A DNA stretch of 64,000 nucleotides from Haliclona indistincta (GCA_964017065.1 OZ024786.1:12887469-12951468), one strand, 5' to 3'; shown: positions 11,910 to 23,167, numbered from the stretch's first letter. Notes: generated from the sequence alone by a model not told the origin. Numbers and translations: made by a program.

Positions 11910-12200
11910 ACAAGTAATAAAAAGATTTTAACCAAAATGGAAGAGATTTAGGGCCGTTGGTACATTTATCGAAAAAGTATGGAAACAATATTTGAAATGA
12001 AATGGATTGTAACAATAGCAGTGTAATGCTACCTCCCTATTAAATTAACCACAACTATCGAAAGCAGTTAATTTAGGGAGGTAGCATTACACTGCTATTG
12101 TTATAATCCATTTCATTTCAAATCTTGTTTCCATACTTTTTCGATAAATGTACCAACCCTAAATCTCTTCCATTTTGGTTAAAATGTTTTTATTACTTGT
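11910..12200. mobile_element. near-perfect palindromic MITE (arms about 135 bp)
   Basis: acaagtaataaaaagatttt begins the left arm and its complement ends the right arm. The arms stay paired for about 135 bp with very few mismatches around a short centre near 12046-12065. No open frame, and no clear target duplication. It lies just outside the end of duplication unit 1, so it arrived after or at the duplication boundary. Confidence 0.8.
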
Positions 12201-13156
12201 TTCTTTTCTTTTTTATTAATGACTTAGTTGGCACTTATGCTAATACAGTGTATAAAGAGAACTAAGTGCCGGGCATGCAGCTCCGCAATGCATTCCGACT
12301 CTGCAGTCTGTACTGCATGCAACACATACCATGCAACATTAGCTAAGCTTAAGCTAGCATTCTTACAAGCCTGAACAGAGAAATCCGGTGTAACAGTGAC
12401 GATGTGCTCGTTGTCTGCTGTGAACACTGCTAGTGGCAGCACTGAGCACTCGCATTCCAAGCAATTTGTATTAAGGTGCGCTTGTATTAGAATAATTACA
12501 TTTGTACATACACGGGCGTGCACGAGTAGGCGTAACCTAGTAACGGAGTTCAAAAGAATGATGGAATGGAGTCTGATTATGGACCAAAAATCGCTGTTTT
12601 CTTGAAAATACTCGCTTCTGCTAGTGTTTTAGGCTTAAATAGATATCAGGTGCACTGCTCCCAACGACTAGTGTAGTTTCTGTGTAGGTTTTGTCTTGAA
12701 TAGCTCACTAGCCACGGCGCTAGGCTCTCTGAAGAAGAAGAAGAAGAAGAATAAGATGAAAGAAGATGAACAAACGGGTGACCACGTGAACTCTAGTTTA
12801 CCACCTTAGACCTGGTTTCTTTTGCTTCTGAAGGTCTCTTTGTAATCGCACAAATCGTGCAAAGAGCTTCAGAACGTTAGATTAGCTTGAAACGCCCGTA
12901 CGGCGAAGATATGGCAGTGCCGTAGTAGTGCCTCCAGGCGGAGACGCCATCTTTTCATGCCCATAGCATCTGGCTTTATAGTCTTTATTAGTAGACTCAT
13001 TGTAAGCGCTTACCTCTTAGGATAGACCCTAGGTAGTTAAAACACCCCTGATATTGTCAACAGCCAAGATATACGTGAATTATTGTGTTTAGCCTAAGTG
13101 TAGCCGCCATCTTGTTTTCCGCCCAACCCTAAATATGCCACGACTACCGCGTGGCA
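12201..13156. other. non-coding interval with a GAA microsatellite
   Basis: A (gaa)n run lies at 12733-12752. The end of the interval (ccgccatcttgttttccgcc ... actaccgcgtgg) resembles the repeat edge at 32760-32815. No gene is visible on either strand. Confidence 0.45.
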
Positions 13157-14251
13157 TAATACTGCTCACAGCTTTGAGAATATTACATGAACACAGTATT
13201 CAATGTTTAGTTAATTAGCTGTGTTTCTGTTTACTACCATTAATTTGATATTGTTATTTTTGGTACAATACTGTTATTCAGTAAAATGTTGTCTAGTCAC
13301 TATCATGTAGTGAGTGGGGTCACCTTTTACTGGAGAATGTGGTTGAGTGATCCTCTTCAGGAGGCATTCTGAGGAAAACAAGTGTTGTAAGGAATGACAA
13401 ATACACATACATATGTACTACCGGGTGTGCTTCAAAGCAGACAGTACCGGCAGGCAATCAGAGTTAGGCATAGCTGTTTAATATTCATGAGAAAAATAAT
13501 TTTGGCGAAAGAGTAGAGAAATCAAATTTCAAATAGAGTATATATAAGTCAAGTTTCACATCCAATGCATCAATTGTACTAATTGTTAACGTAAGTGTGC
13601 ATTCAAGTTTATGGGTACTAAGACCCTTGGTATGGTATGTCACTATGTTGGATGTGACAAGAGTTCAACATCTGACTAATCCTTAACCGACAAATCTTTG
13701 CTGTACATTTGGTACATGATTATCTCTTTCGTTGTTTGTATGGATTCATTGAAGTGTACATTATTATTCCACAATTGGTCATGAGTATAAAGTTGTGTTG
13801 TACAAGATGGTTAGTACAGACACTAGAAAGATAACTGCTGTGGTCAGCTACAATAGGTGTCTCAGCTGCCATCGTCTTAAATACCTTACTCTGTATATCT
13901 CCAACCTCATTGTACCAAATGAACGAGACTTGAGCAAAATGTGTTAATTTTTTTTTAATTCCAAAATTCCATGTTGCAACAGTTGCTATATTCTCAGCTG
14001 ATTAGAGTCTTAGAGATCTTAGCCAATGGGATCTTGATTCTTTAGAAGCCAGTAAAGCCTCAATTGGGCTCTATGTACCACATAGATGTCAATATCTCTA
14101 CTGTACATAACCACTCTCACTGAGTATGACATTGGAACATAATAATATGTTTTGCTACCATCTGCTACCATCTGCTACCATCTGCTACCATCTGTTATTA
14201 GTACTTAAGTACAATCAGCTAGGTTTTTAGTACAATTGGTCACGTAAAACT

Positions 14252-15214
14252 ATGGCCATGAAACTAGTCTGTCTACTGATCAGCTCTTACCTGCTGTTGG
14301 CTGGTGACTATCATGTAGTGAGCCCAGTCACCTACTCTTCTCAGAGCTCTGAATGTGATCAGAGTGACCCTCTACAAGATGACCAGTTGATGGAAACACT
14401 CAGCAAGATCCATCAGGAGCTTGGATGCAACCCTCCTCGAAACAGATCTTGTCAGGAGATTCTCTACTGCTTCCCATCAGCTCCCTCAGGCTACCACGAG
14501 ATACGTGTTCCCAATGGCTCACTAGTACAGGTCTACTGTGACATGGAGGGGACCAACTGTGGAGGACAAGGAGGCTGGATGAGAGTGGCCCATGTTAATA
14601 TGTCACAGGATGGTGCCAGTTGCCCTCAAGGACTGACACAAAAGACCAGGTCAGGACTGACTCTCTGTGGACAGAGTGCTGCTGGTTGTAAAGGAACACT
14701 GTTCTCTGCACTAGGTCTCAGCTACTCACGAGTGTGTGGCCAGCTACGAGGATTCCAGTTTGGCACAACTGACGGGTTTCATTCATACGATGTTGATGCA
14801 TCTCTTGGACTGAATGATCCTTATGTTGATGGGGTGTCCATTACATCTGGTATCAAACACGTCTGGACATATGCTACTGGTAACCATAATGGGGCAGATA
14901 TTTATGTGTGTCCTTGCAATACAGGCGCCAGTATTCAGGTTCCACCCTATGTTGGTAGTGACTACTACTGTGAGTCTGGTAACAATGCTGCTAGTTCAAG
15001 CACAACAGTGCTGTTCTCCAATGATCCTCTGTGGGACGGAGAGCAGTGCATTGGTTTAGAGGCTCCCTGTTGCTCTACTCACCCCAACATGCCGTGGTTC
15101 ATGAAGACACTCAGCGAGACCACCACTGAGGATATTCAGCTGAGACTATGTATAGACGAACAGCCTGTTAGCGAGGAAACCTTACTGCAGTTGATCATGT
15201 TATTTGTCTTCTAA
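14252..15214 (+). CDS. fibrinogen-superfamily (FReD-like) secreted protein, copy 3
   Basis: An intact 320-residue intronless frame starting MAMKLVCLLISSYLLLAGDY. It is the closest relative of copy 2: the first half and the 5' flank are almost identical. The linker is shorter before GCNPP (it lacks the GPP of the others), and the stretches after TTDGF, after YATGN and after ESGNNAAS differ strongly. All conserved cysteines and the DPLWDGEQC, CC and TTEDIQLRLC landmarks are kept. It ends LLQLIMLFVF, with ATTAAA at 15411. Presumed secreted; function not known. Confidence 0.92.
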   Translation: MAMKLVCLLISSYLLLAGDYHVVSPVTYSSQSSECDQSDPLQDDQLMETLSKIHQELGCNPPRNRSCQEILYCFPSAPSGYHEIRVPNGSLVQVYCDMEGTNCGGQGGWMRVAHVNMSQDGASCPQGLTQKTRSGLTLCGQSAAGCKGTLFSALGLSYSRVCGQLRGFQFGTTDGFHSYDVDASLGLNDPYVDGVSITSGIKHVWTYATGNHNGADIYVCPCNTGASIQVPPYVGSDYYCESGNNAASSSTTVLFSNDPLWDGEQCIGLEAPCCSTHPNMPWFMKTLSETTTEDIQLRLCIDEQPVSEETLLQLIMLFVF

Positions 15215-15455
15215 GCATTCATGCTTCTTACCTTGAGTACATACACATTCTTCTTTTTTTACCGAAATGCACGATTGATGCTCTTCATTCAGGATAGTGG
15301 TGCTGTGATTTAGTCAAGTTGCTGTTAATGCTGCGTTTCTGTATAATTGTGTTTATCCATAAGGTTCTATTATTTTGTTACTTAAAACGATAGCCTGCTG
15401 TGTCTTTTGAATTAAATTGCTCTGTTTAAAAAATCATTTGCATTTAGTGGAAGTC

Positions 15456-15860
15456 ATGTGATGCAAGCCTGCCGTGGTGTCATGCAATGCAAGCCGGCCC
15501 GGCCGTGGTGTCATGTGATGCATGACGAGGTGTCATGTGATGCAAGCCGGCCGTGGTGTCATGTGATGCAAGCCGTGGTGTCATGTGATGCAAGCCTGCC
15601 TTGGTGTCATGTGATGCAAGCCATGGTGTCATGTGATGCATGACGTGGTGTCATGTGATGCAAGCCTGCCGTGGTGTCATGTGATGCAAGCCATAGTGTC
15701 ATGTGATGCAAGCCTGCCTTGGTGTCATGTGATGCAAGCCATGGTGTCATGTGATGCATGACGTGGTGTCATGTGATGCAAGCCTGCCGTGGTGTCATGT
15801 GATGCAAGCCTACCGTGGTGTCATGTAATGCAAGGCGTGGTATCATGCAATGCAAGGCGT
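15456..15860. repeat. minisatellite, 22/26-bp units (gtcatgtgatgcaagcc...)
   Basis: About 17 imperfect units of ggtgtcatgtgatgcaagcc with or without an extra tgcc, some ending atgac instead. The corresponding 3' flank of FReD copy 2 (11640-11700) has at most one unit, so the array grew after the duplication. Open frames across it are artefacts of the periodicity. Confidence 0.9.
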
Positions 15861-16044
15861 GGTGTCTCTGGTAAAGCAATGAACAGAAATTTTCTCGATC
15901 ACTATTAACTTAAGACCCTCATAAGCACTGTTGTTGGGTTGCAACAGTTGCTATATTAGTTTAGCTATTGGGATACTTGCTCCAGCAACAGCTGATGCAG
16001 CAAAAAAAAACAGCAAAAGCTGTCATGTGACCCGAGCTCCAGAT

Positions 16045-16430
16045 GCTGGGCTCTCCTCATGGCGCCATGATGCCCGGTGGCCATTGCCCAGTACAGGGAC
16101 AGCACGAATTAAGGCCGCCATCATTGATACGACTACCTCCTCCACCATGAGGGAACACTCCGCCTTATAGTCAGTACAGAAACATGTAAAATAGTTCAAT
16201 TTTAGACACCTTTAGTGAAAAGATTTTATCAAAGCACTGAAGGACTCAAGGAATAATTATTAGTATAATAATGAAGGGGTAGGGTTGTGAGGGAGGGGAG
16301 ATGGTGAGGGTGCCTCATGATGTGCTCAAGACACTGCCATAGTATGTACTGCTGCACCCACTGCCTTATATGGCAGCAATTATTCTTGACAGGGTACTGT
16401 TTGCCTAATTAATTATTCATTAAAATAATT
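16045..16430. other. non-coding interval after duplication unit 2
   Basis: Opens with a short GC-rich palindromic stretch (atggcgccatgatgcccggtggcc at 16059-16082). The rest is AT-rich with no assignable feature. Confidence 0.35.
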
Positions 16431-17762
16431 GGGGCGAGCCTGAGCGAGCCCCACATTGATTGGCACAATGGCCCACGCGGCGGGGAATGTATCTATCAAT
16501 CTATCTATCTGTCACGGGGTAGCGTTTGTCCTTTTCAATCCATATGGCGAGGCCCATACTGTAGTATTGTATGCGAGGGCCACGAGGGCAGCAATTGCAA
16601 GGCCCCGGGATTGTACGTTCTTTCATAACTACTTGACGTTCTTTCATAACTCGACTGCAAAATGGACGATTCGCCTTCCCATCTCGCTTTTCCATGAATC
16701 ATGATGCACACGGCGCCCTCATCAGCGATACTGTGACTGACGCTGCAGCAAGAACCAGGGCTTTGGCGCGGGAGAGGAAGCGCAGACAGCGTGAACTTGA
16801 AGAGAGACACCACTGCTACTTGGCCCATATAATCCCGCGCTGTATTTACTCTCCATTACAAATAATTGAGCAAACAGAGTTTCACACCTTCGTGAAAGGG
16901 CTAACAAAAGACTGTCTTCAGAAACTGAAGAACATAGGTTATAGTTATTGACTCAATGCTAAGACATGTCTTGCTTGTGACTCCTCCTTTTTCCCGGACA
17001 CTGTTAAACTAATTACCTGCTGAGATTGTCTCCGCTTCATCCCTCTCTGTTTTCAAGAGAGATATTCGTGGCTATCTATCTAATTTAATCTAATAACTTA
17101 TGATGTTTGTCTTTTCTTTTGGTTGGTACCGTTGAAGCTTTTTGCTACTGGTACAGCCATACAAAATTGTCATAGAAAAAAGCAATTTAGAGAGAACAGA
17201 ATATGTATTAGTTATTGCCCTCAAACGAGGGCAATAACCGACATTAATGACCGCGGGAAAGTTGGTTGCCCGAGTTACGGTCGAGGGCGCAGCCCGAGAC
17301 TGTACGAGGGCAACCGACTTTCCCGAGGTCATTAATGTCGGTTATTGCCCGAGTTGTGTAGGGCAATAAGTGATTTATTACATAGTTCATCTCTGTGAGC
17401 GCAATAACATCGTGAATTTTTCAAACTCGCAAAGACGCAACGGTCTGTTGCTATAGAAATCGCTACGCGCGGTCAATAACCTACATTAATGCCCTCGAAT
17501 AGAGCAATCCGATTGGTGAAAGATGACGTACTATGTAATAATATATTTTAATACTAGCAACAACTTCTGACTCCAAAGAGATGGTTTTGGTTAATTATCT
17601 ATGAAAGAACACAACAGAGGAAGATAGATAATAAATTGTTACTCTTAATCAGCTATTAATGAATTTTATTTATGTGCAAAGCAAATACATGCTGTAAGTA
17701 TACCTAATTATAATATTTTACACACTAACAAGGCTAAATTATATCAATGCTTAGGCTCGCCC
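16431..17762. mobile_element. candidate TIR element (GGGGCGAGCCT ends) with ORF remnant and inner palindrome
   Basis: Left end ggggcgagcctgagcgagcc and right end aggctcgcccc share an 11-bp inverted repeat, 1.33 kb apart. A short plus-strand frame at 16694-16951 encodes an Arg/Glu-rich stretch (ARERKRRQRELEERHH) that could be a remnant of a DNA-binding region. No intact transposase is present and I see no convincing target duplication, so the boundaries are tentative. A second foldback lies inside (17229-17350). Confidence 0.45.
17229..17350. repeat. 122-bp imperfect palindrome (gggcaataaccgac arms)
   Basis: gggcaataaccgacattaat and its complement define 55 to 60-bp arms closing on a GC-rich centre (gagggcgcagcccgag). 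Remnants of the same arm (gggcaataag, 17361; gtcaataacctacattaatg, 17472) follow, so at least part of a second copy sits beside it. Confidence 0.8.
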
Positions 17763-18293
17763 CTGCCATTCCATGAATGTACTAGTTTATATAAACACCG
17801 TGTCAATATGAAAAGCACTAGAACACCATGAAGGCACACCAAGGAGTGACACACCATTGACACCATTGACACACCAAGGAGTGTTCTTTTGAGGAGCGTG
17901 AGAGCTGTAAATTCCAGACAATATAATGTTAGGAAAGAATTTCTAAAGTAAAGAAGGAAGGAACTAGATGGGATGATGCTTGCAAAGGAACATCACGTAC
18001 AGTTTTATTCCGGCTTTCCTTCTTTCTTTCACACTATCACACTATCACACTATCACTATGGATATTTTCTTTGACTGATGGCATGCACCTGACTCACTTC
18101 GATCCTATATAGTCGAGTATGTACACACACCAACCGAAGGACTGGTTTGATTTCTGATACATCAGTATTAACATTTTCTTTTCGACTATAAAAGATCAAC
18201 AGGAAATAGAAATTTAAAATCATCTAGTTTCAATCATTATCAGCTTGCTATGAGATTTTGAAAGAAAATTATAGAAACTTCAAAAAGCTGAAC
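17763..18293. other. non-coding, short direct repeats
   Basis: Contains repeated gacacaccattgacacc and (cactat)n at 18028-18058. No gene or element boundary is clear. Confidence 0.4.
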
Positions 18294-18350
18294 GCCCGGT
18301 AAGGGACTCGAACCCGTGACCCTCAGATTAAAAGTCTGAGCTAACTGGGC
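18294..18350 (-). pseudogene. tRNA-Lys(UUU)-like relic lacking the D arm
   Basis: Reading the minus strand from 18350, gcccagttagctcag is followed at once by the anticodon arm tcaga-cttttaa-tctga (anticodon TTT), then a T arm with ggttcgagtccc, and ends accgggc. The acceptor arm pairs 6 of 7. About 16 bases between two ctcag-like repeats are missing, deleting the rest of the D arm, so the product is 57 instead of 73 bases. A TTTTT tract (pol III terminator) follows. Its 5' end and flank recur at 2905-2919. Confidence 0.75.
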
Positions 18351-19013
18351 GCTGATGATTATTGTCCAAAAAGCAACACACAGTCCCAGTGCATACTGTT
18401 CCAAATTTTCATTGTCTAAAAAATTGTGATTTTGGTCTAAACCAATTTTGTGATTTGTGACGTGGGTGTGGCATCCAGCAAAAATACATACCCGAGCGTT
18501 GAACGGTTTATATGAGTTCTCATGTGTGTAGCACTGTGTAAAACTGTTCATTTCTTCAAAATTTGCAGCAACTGTTGGTTGCTAGATGTTCACTCTGAGT
18601 ATCTTGGAAGTATTACATCTATCCAGAATTTATTTCTGTTTTTGAACTACAGAAACGTGAAAATGAATGGAAAATAATGAATACCACTTGAAAATGCAAA
18701 GCAATACTGAAGCAGAGTTGAACTATCATTGATAAAATAATGTGCAGTCAATTCTATGATCATGTATGTTATCTTGTTCCTTTTCTTTTGCTATCTCTAC
18801 ACTTTTATTACTAATGCATGATCATCAATTTTAGTTCAAAGTACAACCACAATGCTCTTGTTCTTGGCTCAATAGATATGTACCATACATTGTACTTTAT
18901 ATCATAGGTTGTTCATTAACATACAAACATTATTATTCAATCAAATGCACATGTCAATGTTTCCTTTACTCTCAGCATATATTATTCATCTAATAGTTGT
19001 TTAACAAAGAACC
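18336..19013 (+). repeat. FReD 5' flank shared with copy 1
   Basis: Matches 2905-3310 and, after the inserted block there, 4655-4902. It ends in the conserved leader tagttgtttaac just before the ATG. Because this copy is uninterrupted, it shows the state before elements entered the copy-1 flank. Confidence 0.75.
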
Positions 19014-19994
19014 ATGGCTGCTAAACTAGTCTGTCTACTGATCAGCTCTTACCTGCTGTTTTCTGGTGACTATCATGTAGTGAGTGGGTTCACTCCAGTC
19101 ACCTACTCTTCTCAGAGCTCTACTGAAGAATGTGGTCAGTATCAAGACGACCAGTTGATGGCAGCGATTAGTCAGGCCCTTCAGCAACTAGGTCCTCCAG
19201 GATGCAACCCTCCTCGAAACAGATCTTGTCAGGAGATTCTCCATTGCTTCCCATCAGCTCCCTCAGGCTACCACGAGATACGTGTTTCCAATGGCTCACT
19301 AGTACAGGTCTACTGTGACATGGAGGGGACCAACTGTGGAGGACAAGGAGGCTGGATGAGAGTGGCCCATGTTAATATGTCACAGGATGGTGCCAGTTGC
19401 CCTCAAGGACTGACACAGAAGAACATGTCAGGACTGACTCTCTGTGGAAAGTATACTAATGGTTGTGAGGAAATTTTGTTCTCTGCACTAGGTCTCAGCT
19501 ACTCACGAGTGTGTGGCCAGCTACGAGGATACCAGTTTGGTTCACCTGATGCATTCGGATCTTACTTCAATAACAACAATCTACAACTTAATCAAGACTA
19601 CGTTGATGGAGTGTCCATCACATATGATACTGCATCACCCAAACACATCTGGACATATGCTGTTGGGAACAGTCTTGGTCTATTTGTCGGTGCGTGTCCT
19701 TGCAACTCTGGTAGTATTGCTCAGGTTCCTCCTTACGTTGGTAATGACTACTACTGTGAGACTGGTAATGATGGGAATCGTACATTGACTAAATTCTTTC
19801 CCAATGATCCTCTGTGGGATGGGCAGCAGTGTGATGGTGTGGAGGATCTCTGCTGTGATCAATCCAACAACATGCCATGGTTTAACAAGACACTCGGTGA
19901 GACCACCACTGAGGATATTCTGCTGAGACTATGCATGAACAATCTTGTTTCAGATGAAGAGACCTTACTGCAGTTAATCTCACTATATGTGTAG
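19014..19994 (+). CDS. fibrinogen-superfamily (FReD-like) secreted protein, copy 4
   Basis: An intact 326-residue intronless frame with signal peptide MAAKLVCLLISSYLLFSGDY. The domain begins GCNPPRNRSCQEILHC and keeps VYCDMEGTNCGG, SYSRVCGQLRGYQF, PPYVGNDYYCETGN, NDPLWDGQQC and TTEDILLRLC. It is the most divergent copy in the variable patches: KYTNGCEEILF in place of the AAGCKGT-type segment, an asparagine-rich FNNNNLQLNQD loop, and NSLGLFVGA. It ends LLQLISLYV. Same family and presumed location (secreted) as its neighbours; the ligand is unknown. Confidence 0.92.
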   Translation: MAAKLVCLLISSYLLFSGDYHVVSGFTPVTYSSQSSTEECGQYQDDQLMAAISQALQQLGPPGCNPPRNRSCQEILHCFPSAPSGYHEIRVSNGSLVQVYCDMEGTNCGGQGGWMRVAHVNMSQDGASCPQGLTQKNMSGLTLCGKYTNGCEEILFSALGLSYSRVCGQLRGYQFGSPDAFGSYFNNNNLQLNQDYVDGVSITYDTASPKHIWTYAVGNSLGLFVGACPCNSGSIAQVPPYVGNDYYCETGNDGNRTLTKFFPNDPLWDGQQCDGVEDLCCDQSNNMPWFNKTLGETTTEDILLRLCMNNLVSDEETLLQLISLYV

Positions 19995-20390
19995 TGACAC
20001 AGACATGCTTTGTCTTGCTTTAACCCTTCCTTACATTATACTAGATAATGTGTGATGTTGTAGAAGTTCATGGTAGTCTGACTGTCATTGTACCTGCTCC
20101 TTATAATCTAGTTTTTAACCACACGTTTTCAGTATGATTTTAGCAGAAACTATGCGATTCCTGACATTTTTGTCAGTGGCGGAGATATACATGTCGGATG
20201 GATCAAGGCAGAGTCTCTTACTAGCATTGTTCTCCTTATCATCATTCGGTGACCTAGTGCCACGGCAGAGGAGCTTAGGCCCCTGCGTGTAGGACAAGAT
20301 CAAGTGTGCCCAATAACTCAGTGGTATGACTACTATATAGGGATGGTACAACTAATACTTATTGCCTCGTGCGTACAACATAAGACACCA
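19995..20390. other. non-coding interval between FReD copies 4 and 5
   Basis: Convergent 3' flanks. The right part (20345-20390) is the reverse complement of about 7860-7905. No gene seen. Confidence 0.45.
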
Positions 20391-20455
20391 GTTGACATAA
20401 CTAAGACAGCTCATGGAAGTAAGCCTTTTCCATGAGCTGTCTATGTCATGTCAAC
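20391..20455. repeat. hairpin repeat, copy 3 (inverted)
   Basis: gttgacataactaagacagc and its imperfect complement, the inverted counterpart of 6252-6306 and 7795-7859. It is carried within the inverted FReD flank. Confidence 0.75.
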
Positions 20456-20785
20456 TACAAAGTACATGTATGTTATATTGTATCTACAGTGTATTCGAAC
20501 ATATAACGTCTTGGCTTGAGAGGAAGTAAAAGGTCCATAAAATTTTGTGTTTTCTTAGCAAAAAGGTTTTAGTGTATACACTGCCTTAACTTGAGCGAAA
20601 ACTAAAATATTACTATAATTATTAGGAGGACATTTTAATATTCGAATGATACAAACTTCCATTTTGAGCTGGCCTCTATTCACAATACTCTTCAATACAA
20701 ACTCTACATTTGAAAGAGGATGTAGGATAAAAGGTCATTGAAAGATACAAAACTTTACAAAAACAACAAAAGCAGGACAGGTGTG

Positions 20786-21372
20786 TCATTAGTACACATA
20801 CAGTTCAATCAACTGCAGTAGAGTCTGTTCATTACTAGGTGGTCTTTCAATACACAGTCTCAGCTGAATATCCTCAGTGGTAGTCTCACCGAGTGTCTTG
20901 ATGAACCATGGCATGTTGGGGTGAGTACAGCAGGGAGCCTCCACACCATCACACTGCTGCCCATCCCACAAAGGATCATTGGGAAACAAACCTTGTTGAC
21001 CAATAGCACCATTGTTACCAGTCTCACAGTAGTAGCCACTACCAATGTACGGAAGAACCTGAGCAGTACTACCAGTATTACATGAACACAAAGAGTTTGT
21101 ATAATCATCCACATTTGTAGTTTTGGTGAAACCAGTAGCATAATATGTCTAGATGTGTTTAAATGGTGTAGTACCATAATTATATGTGATGGATGCCCCA
21201 TCAATATAAGGATCACTAATATCATGAGAAGTGTCTTCAGAGTAAGGCTCAAATGCATCAGTAGTACCAAACTGGTATTCTCGTAGCTGGCCACACACTC
21301 GTGAGTAGCTGAGACCTAGTGCAGAGAACAATGTTCCTTCACACTCCGTCCCAGAGAGTTAGTCCTCGGGTT
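20786..21372 (-). pseudogene. fibrinogen-superfamily (FReD-like) gene, copy 5, truncated and inverted
   Basis: On the minus strand the frame covers only the C-terminal half, from the GLTLC region to LLQLIELYVY. Three lesions are visible. About 11 bases are lost near 21345, after the GLTL codons. A TGG codon is changed to TAG at about 21151 (FKHI then stop). The signal peptide and first domain half are absent. After the stop the same frame runs on intact to the natural end. It is most similar to copy 1 and shares its 3' flank in reverse, so it is an inverted duplicate of that locus. Confidence 0.88.
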
Positions 21373-21535
21373 ATTGCTGAGTGTGTTAGGCATGGTATAA
21401 CTGACTTGTAACACAAAATAGCTAGTTGTCCCAATTTTGGCTAAATTCACGAAGGTTCTACAGTACTATACATTGTTGTAATGCATGTATAAATGGTCCT
21501 GTTGTGATTTTTCGTCTTTTTTTTCATCACTACAG
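21373..21535. other. repeat junction next to FReD copy 5
   Basis: ggcatggtataactgac at about 21391 also occurs at 7967, so the truncated gene abuts a dispersed repeat. Confidence 0.4.
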
Positions 21536-23167
21536 ATTCTGCAGTTGGAAGTGAGTGTTTAGTTTTCGTTTGTGCTGCTCTGCTGAATGTGCAATAATTC
21601 TGTAACACATTCATTTTATTTTCTTTCTGTACAGCGATATAATCAATGTTTCACTTTGTTGCTTCTTATCTCAGAGCCTCTTCCTGTGTATCTCCAACAA
21701 GCTGCTGCTGCTCGGATTATACAGTACGTCTGTACGTACAGTGGAACCCCTCTTAGCGGACACCCCTCATCCCTCTATAATGGACACTTACTAAATCCCA
21801 AATATAACCCACATAATGTATAATAAACCCCTGACCAGAGGACACCCTCTCTATAATGAACGATTTTTGTTGGTCCCAATGGTGCATGTCCGCCTTAGAG
21901 AGGTTCCACTGTACATAAAGTGTGTCAGTACAATGTCATTTTTCAGTCTTTGTTTTAATTTTTCAGTGAAGTTGCTGGACAAGATTCTTCTTTGGCTGAC
22001 AAACTGTTAGAGGTATGTGTCGTGAGAATGTGCAGGAAACTAGAATAAAGATAGCTGGAAATTTGTGGGAGAAACTTTTGCGGATTATAACAAAAGTTAT
22101 TCCTGGAATTCTACATTGTAGTTTTAATGATAAAATAATTGCTAAAAATTTAATTTTATTCGCAGATTTCTCCATATTTCGCATTTGCGAAATTTCCTCT
22201 TGTGAAAATTGTACTCGAGCACAAGCTAGCATACTGGTGCGTATGTTATTTCCATAAGAAAGAAGTATGTGCTTGTCCGTGACATGCGCCTATTAGAGCG
22301 TTATTTCATTGCAAGTATAATTATGGAGAGATGCAATAAGATTTGCTAAACAGACGTATATTCGCCACCTAATAATGCACCACTACTGTACCTCACTGGT
22401 AGCACAAGCTACATTAAGCTGATGTTTTTTTCATGAGGTAGCTTTCGTAGTTACTCTCTTTTACTAAACTGTAGATGAAGGTTGTTCCTCATCTTCTCTT
22501 CTCAATGAGCAACTCCTCGCATCCTGACAGCCAGCGCAGGAGCTCACTAGCTCTAGAGGTTACTAGCTATAGGCTACTGCCGGTTGTCATGATCTCCTAT
22601 GTCTATAGGTGTTTGTACGAAGCTACGAGTCGGCACATAAGCAAGTGGAGAATGTTTTAGGGAATGAGCTCTTCTCTGAGTTTATGGTAAGTGATAAATT
22701 TTGTTACCTTGACTGTTACTAGACGCTTGAACTTGGAGCCCTTGAGTTTCAATTTTAAGTTTCTACGCCATTTTTTTGCATTATAGTACATGTAAATGTG
22801 TGATGCAGAATGCCCTTAGCATAGAAAATTTTGTCACTTACAAAAATATTTTTGTGTTTATTCACAAATGCTGGTGAAACCCACGTAATGTTAATGTTTA
22901 GACTATCTCTTGTGTTGTGTCTCTAACCAATCCATGTTACATGCACTGAATCTGTTTGTTTTGACTTCACCTGATTCATTGCTTCATAATAATAATACCA
23001 AAATAATGAAAAAGTGTGAAACTGTGCACATTAAGTTCACTCATTCAATACTTCATTGGTTCCTTTTATCTCTCCCTCTCCCTCCCCCCTCTCTCTCTCC
23101 TTCCCTCCCTCCCTTCCCTCCCTCCCTCCCTCCCTCTCTCTCTCTCTCTCTTTCTCTCGCTCTCTCT

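Larger units (their letters stand above)
13157..16044 (+). repeat. segmental duplication unit 2 (contains FReD copy 3)
   Basis: Direct copy of 9372-11887. It is longer because a minisatellite (15456-15860) expanded in its 3' flank. The ctaccatctg run before the gene has one unit more here (14154-14196) than in unit 1. Boundaries agree to within tens of bases on both sides. Confidence 0.85.

Noticed and set aside
15458..15643. Open frame across the minisatellite
   Set aside because: Pure product of the 22/26-bp periodicity and not kept in the paralogous flank.
15456..15860. CRISPR-like array
   Set aside because: Units are contiguous without unique spacers and the genome is animal.
20115..20351. 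Minus-strand ORF between FReD copies 4 and 5
   Set aside because: Short, overlaps the inverted flank, and has no counterpart in the 7.9-kb copy.
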